Below, one piece after another: positions 6,774 through 7,595 of a DNA stretch of 7,595 nt; the stretch's first letter is position 1; every line of letters begins with the position of its first letter. Under the pieces are notes generated by a model. The model saw nothing but the letters and a program-made list of their open reading frames with translations. It made no database searches and was not told the DNA's origin. Location of the stretch: NCBI GenBank assembly GCA_005877655.1, contig VBOC01000096.1:1-7595 (forward strand). Direction: 5' to 3'. The translations under genes and the position numbers were made by a program. Origin of the DNA: Ignavibacteria bacterium (lineage in GTDB: Bacteria; Bacteroidota; Ignavibacteria; UBA10030; SZUA-254).

Positions 6774-6817
6774 ATCCTTGAATCAGTGAATTGATATCCT
6801 TCAATCAATGATTTGAT
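6774..6817. repeat. 22-bp tandem duplication in the permease/binding-protein gap
   Basis: Two directly adjacent 22-bp units, 6774-6795 and 6796-6817, match at 19 of 22 positions by hand alignment; both begin ATCCTT and end TTGAT on the plus strand. The right copy reaches into the stop codon of the upstream permease. The left copy carries the AAGGAT that acts as the ribosome binding site of the binding-protein gene. Each unit also contains a weak dyad (ATCAA...TTGAT in the right copy, imperfect in the left). It fills almost the whole intergenic gap. It could be a local duplication with no role, a spacer that sets translation of the binding protein, or a pair of protein sites two helical turns apart. 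Confidence 0.85.
6775..6779 (-). promoter_or_regulatory. Ribosome binding site of the binding-protein gene
   Basis: On the minus strand AAGGA lies 7 nt before the ATG at 6767, within the left unit of the 22-bp tandem repeat. A second copy of the same motif lies 22 nt further upstream in the right unit but is too far from the start to serve it directly. Confidence 0.7.
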
Positions 6818-7595
6818 CACCGTTTTGTTTTCCTGTCCAGAACTACCGCAAGCAAGATCACCAGTCCGATGGCCACTTGCTGCCAATAAGCGGAGACATT
6901 CAGCAATACGAGCCCATTTCGTAGTATCCCCATCAGGAGCGACCCGATGATCGCGCCGAGGATCGTCCCCCGTCCGCCTGACAGGCTGATGCCGCCGATG
7001 ACCGCGGCCGCGATGACATCCAATTCGTAACCAAGTCCGGACGTAGACTGCCCTACGCCGAACCGCGACGTAAACAGGACACCGGCAATACCGGCGGAAA
7101 GTCCGCACGCGCCGTAGACCAGGATTTTCATCGCACCGACATTCACGCCGCTATAAACCGCAGCCGTCTCGTTACCCCCGATCGCATAGGTATACCGTCC
7201 CCATTTCGTCGCCTTGAGCAAAGATCCAATGGCGATGGCGAAGGCGGCCATAATGACGATCGGGATAGGAATACCTAGCAGAGAGCCCTGACCGATCATC
7301 AGGAAGCCCGCCGGGAGATTTCTGATGGTTTCTCCCCCCGTGAGCGCGAACGCCAGGCCGCGGGCGACGCTCATCATTCCGAGCGTTGCGATGAAGGGAG
7401 GCAGCTTGGCTTTCGTGATCAGCAATCCATTGAGGACGCCGCACGCAACTCCCACCAGTACTCCGACGACCACACTCGAAGTGACGCCCAGGACTCCATT
7501 GAGCAGGACGGCCGTAACCACTCCCGAGAACCCGAGAACCGATCCGACCGAAAGATCGATCCCCCCTGAGATGATCACAACAGATTGCCCGACCG
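6817..7595 (-). CDS. CUT2-family sugar ABC transporter permease (RbsC-like), 5' end cut by window edge
   Basis: Inner-membrane permease of a ribose/galactose-type (CUT2) importer, forming the channel that a double ATPase drives. The frame is open to the right edge, where it reads VGQSVVIISGGIDLSVGS, the conserved first half of RbsC proteins; the GTG at 7578 is therefore internal, and roughly 60-70 N-terminal residues lie outside the window. Seen further on are KWGRYTYAIGGNETAA, YELDVIAAAVIGG followed by GGRG (the conserved cytoplasmic-loop region that meets the ATPase), and a C-terminus LRNGLVLLNVSAYWQQ then LVILLAVVLDRKTKR. Most of the protein is hydrophobic helices. It is clearly paralogous to the permease at 3379-4359. 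It ends 49 nt before the binding-protein gene. It may pair with the ATPase downstream, form a heteromeric channel with the second permease, or belong with an ATPase upstream of the window. Family assignment is firm; the substrate is unknown. Confidence 0.95.
   Translation of the reverse strand, partial: VGQSVVIISGGIDLSVGSVLGFSGVVTAVLLNGVLGVTSSVVVGVLVGVACGVLNGLLITKAKLPPFIATLGMMSVARGLAFALTGGETIRNLPAGFLMIGQGSLLGIPIPIVIMAAFAIAIGSLLKATKWGRYTYAIGGNETAAVYSGVNVGAMKILVYGACGLSAGIAGVLFTSRFGVGQSTSGLGYELDVIAAAVIGGISLSGGRGTILGAIIGSLLMGILRNGLVLLNVSAYWQQVAIGLVILLAVVLDRKTKR

Noticed and set aside
5937..6794. A 285-codon open frame on the plus strand opposite the binding-protein gene
   Set aside because: It lies antisense to a complete binding protein with lipobox and family motifs. 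Its product has no recognisable motif and is explained by GC-rich codon use.
6796..6817. Rho-independent terminator after the first permease
   Set aside because: The dyads have stems of only 4-5 bp, are AU-rich and are not followed by a U run on the transcript, so this is not a convincing terminator.
7576..7578. GTG at 7578 as the true start of the first permease
   Set aside because: The frame stays open to the window edge and reads the conserved family sequence VGQSVV just before it, so this codon is internal.

Overview
The window holds one operon, all on the minus strand (transcribed right to left), from a Gram-negative bacterium. The sequence is GC-rich (mid-50s per cent by eye). A lipoprotein-type binding protein, an exported glycosidase and a small protein with outer-membrane beta-barrel traits show a two-membrane cell. 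The gene style resembles uncultured members of the Bacteroidota/Ignavibacteria side of the FCB group, but this is an impression from protein style and not a demonstrated placement.

Layout in order of transcription: (1) a CUT2/RbsC-type sugar permease, cut by the right edge (7595-6817); (2) a periplasmic sugar-binding lipoprotein (6767-5847); (3) an RbsA-type double ATPase (5844-4349), broken by a frameshift with an apparent internal deletion near 5431-5440; (4) a second RbsC-type permease (4359-3379); (5) a 197-residue secreted protein, probably an outer-membrane beta-barrel (3382-2789); (6) a large exported GH38 alpha-mannosidase (2753 to beyond position 1), also broken by a frameshift with apparent loss of about 25 residues near 2478-2484 and cut by the left edge. 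Junctions are tight: gaps of 49, 2 and 35 nt and overlaps of 11 and 4 nt. No terminator or convincing promoter is visible, and no intergenic stretch exceeds 50 bases.

A plausible joint role is capture of alpha-mannosides. The barrel would admit the sugar or anchor at the outer membrane, the exported GH38 enzyme would release mannose, and the binding protein, permease(s) and ATPase would import it. Only the families are read from the sequence; the substrate is inferred from the GH38 neighbour.

The most notable observations are two independent lesions of the same type (both a net 3n+1 base loss with missing residues) in otherwise well-conserved genes, a near-perfect 22-bp tandem duplication in the permease/binding-protein gap that supplies the binding-protein ribosome binding site, two paralogous permeases flanking one binding protein and one ATPase, and a beta-barrel gene coupled by overlap to the transporter. 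No clearly undescribed system could be established.
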